From JBCCRH01 sp039208045 (GTDB lineage: Bacteria; Bacteroidota; Bacteroidia; Chitinophagales; Saprospiraceae), in contig JBCCRH010000112.1 in the NCBI GenBank assembly GCA_039208045.1, positions 1 to 14,416 on the forward strand: a stretch of DNA of 14,416 nucleotides. Reading direction: 5' to 3'. Under the pieces are notes generated by a model. That model had not been told where the DNA came from, did not search any database, and saw only the letters and a list, made by a program, of their open reading frames with translations. A program made the translations under genes and the position numbers. This document shows, one piece after another, positions 13,753-14,416 of the stretch. Position 1 is the stretch's first letter. Each line of letters starts with the position of its first letter.

Positions 13753-14416
13753 ATGACGTATCAAGAATTATTCAACTCTATGTCTAGCCAAATACCTGTA
13801 TTGCTAGAGAAATTTGACATAAAAACTTGCCATGTTGACCCCTGCTATATTAGTGAAATCGAAGATTTTCCAAGTGTATTTGAAAGTGCAATCAAATCCT
13901 TGTTCCCAGAACAGGATATTAAATCTGATAAAAAGCTTGAGATTGTTGGTGATGAATACCTATATAAACTACACATCAACGGCCAGGCTATTAATATCCC
14001 AATTCATAAATCAACAAAGGATTTTTTTCAAGTTTTCGAAGAATCACTAGAAAAAGTGAAGAATATGGTAAATCCTAGTTTGCAGTTTGCTCATCTTCAG
14101 CCAGGAGCCGGAATAATTGTTGGGTTAAAAAGTAATTTGTTAAATGCAAAATCCAATGGTTTACCTACGCAAGTAGGTAGGAAGATCGACTGGTTTACAA
14201 ATATCTATGATAAAAGGATTGATAAAAGCGAAGAGTTTCATATCCAAATCCATATCAGTGATAATCATCCAAATGGAGAGCTTGCTTTTATAGAAGACTG
14301 CTTACTTTCAGGCATTAATCGGCTAGCTCAAAATAGTGATAACATAAATTCCTATACCGAGAATGAAATAAAGTTTGTGTACAGCAAGCCTAGCAAATCT
14401 TATTACATATGTTTGA
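13753..14416 (+). CDS. Unrecognised protein, N-terminal 221 residues (3' end cut by window edge)
   Basis: From the ATG at 13753 the plus strand is open to the edge (221 codons plus one base) with no stop, far longer than chance at this base composition. The protein starts MTYQELFNSMSSQIPVLLEK and continues with a mixed alpha/beta pattern. Segments include LEIVGDEYLYKLHINGQ (about 63-79), GAGIIVGLKSN (about 119-129) and FHIQIHISDNHPNGELAFIE (about 165-184). No signal peptide, membrane helix or catalytic motif is visible, and I do not recognise a family. The shorter open frame at 13832-14050 is a shadow in another frame. It is on the same strand as the HD/PycTM gene but 244 bases away, with the REP-like repeat between, so it is probably a separate unit. 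Confidence 0.7.
   Translation, partial: MTYQELFNSMSSQIPVLLEKFDIKTCHVDPCYISEIEDFPSVFESAIKSLFPEQDIKSDKKLEIVGDEYLYKLHINGQAINIPIHKSTKDFFQVFEESLEKVKNMVNPSLQFAHLQPGAGIIVGLKSNLLNAKSNGLPTQVGRKIDWFTNIYDKRIDKSEEFHIQIHISDNHPNGELAFIEDCLLSGINRLAQNSDNINSYTENEIKFVYSKPSKSYYICL

Noticed and set aside
13832..14050. Plus-strand open frame of 72 codons
   Set aside because: It lies within the longer open frame that starts at 13753 in another frame and has a low-complexity, non-protein-like translation.

Overview
The window looks like chromosomal DNA of a member of the Bacteroidota. Support comes from a -33/-7 promoter of the TTTG-N19-TAnnTTTG type, the lack of clear Shine-Dalgarno sequences, moderate-to-low G+C, and several protein types typical of that phylum: an EF-G2-like elongation factor paralogue, DUF4240, and an HD domain fused to a Pycsar-effector-type membrane domain. 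A saprospirian relative is a guess, not a demonstrated assignment. No rRNA, tRNA, CRISPR array, transposase or prophage gene was seen.

Layout. Positions 1-2000 hold a truncated DUF1330 gene, a divergent AraC-type regulator, and a convergent TIP30-like NAD(P)-binding protein. Positions 2072-5020 (minus strand) form a compact three-gene operon: a DUF4255 protein (Pvc16/Afp16 type), an unrecognised 334-residue protein and an AAA+ ATPase (Pvc15/Afp15 type). These are two accessory components of extracellular contractile injection systems (eCIS), but no sheath, tube, spike or baseplate gene lies on either side in this window. Divergent from it, at 5147-7411, is a 754-residue protein that reads as a GT-B glycosyltransferase core between two MptE/DUF115-GT42-like modules.

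Positions 7420-9762 (minus strand) are a tight probable operon: DUF4240 protein, BrnT-type toxin, RHH-like antitoxin, and a CobW/COG0523 GTPase that lacks most of the usual CxCC metal motif. A strong hairpin terminator at 9818-9845 separates it from an EF-G2-type paralogue (9877-12003) whose GTPase motifs are degenerate, including loss of the catalytic histidine. After a 359-base gene-free stretch comes an HD-domain/PycTM fusion (12363-13508). Its stop codon lies inside an 18-bp near-perfect direct repeat that recurs 144 bases later, and a REP-like long inverted repeat sits between the two copies. The window ends in an unrecognised open gene (13753 onward) cut by the edge.

How the genes may work together: the eCIS-type operon and the divergent glycosyltransferase share a 126-base intergenic region and might be functionally linked (inference). 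The toxin-antitoxin pair is translationally coupled to the DUF4240 gene by an ATGA overlap. The remaining genes look like independent units.
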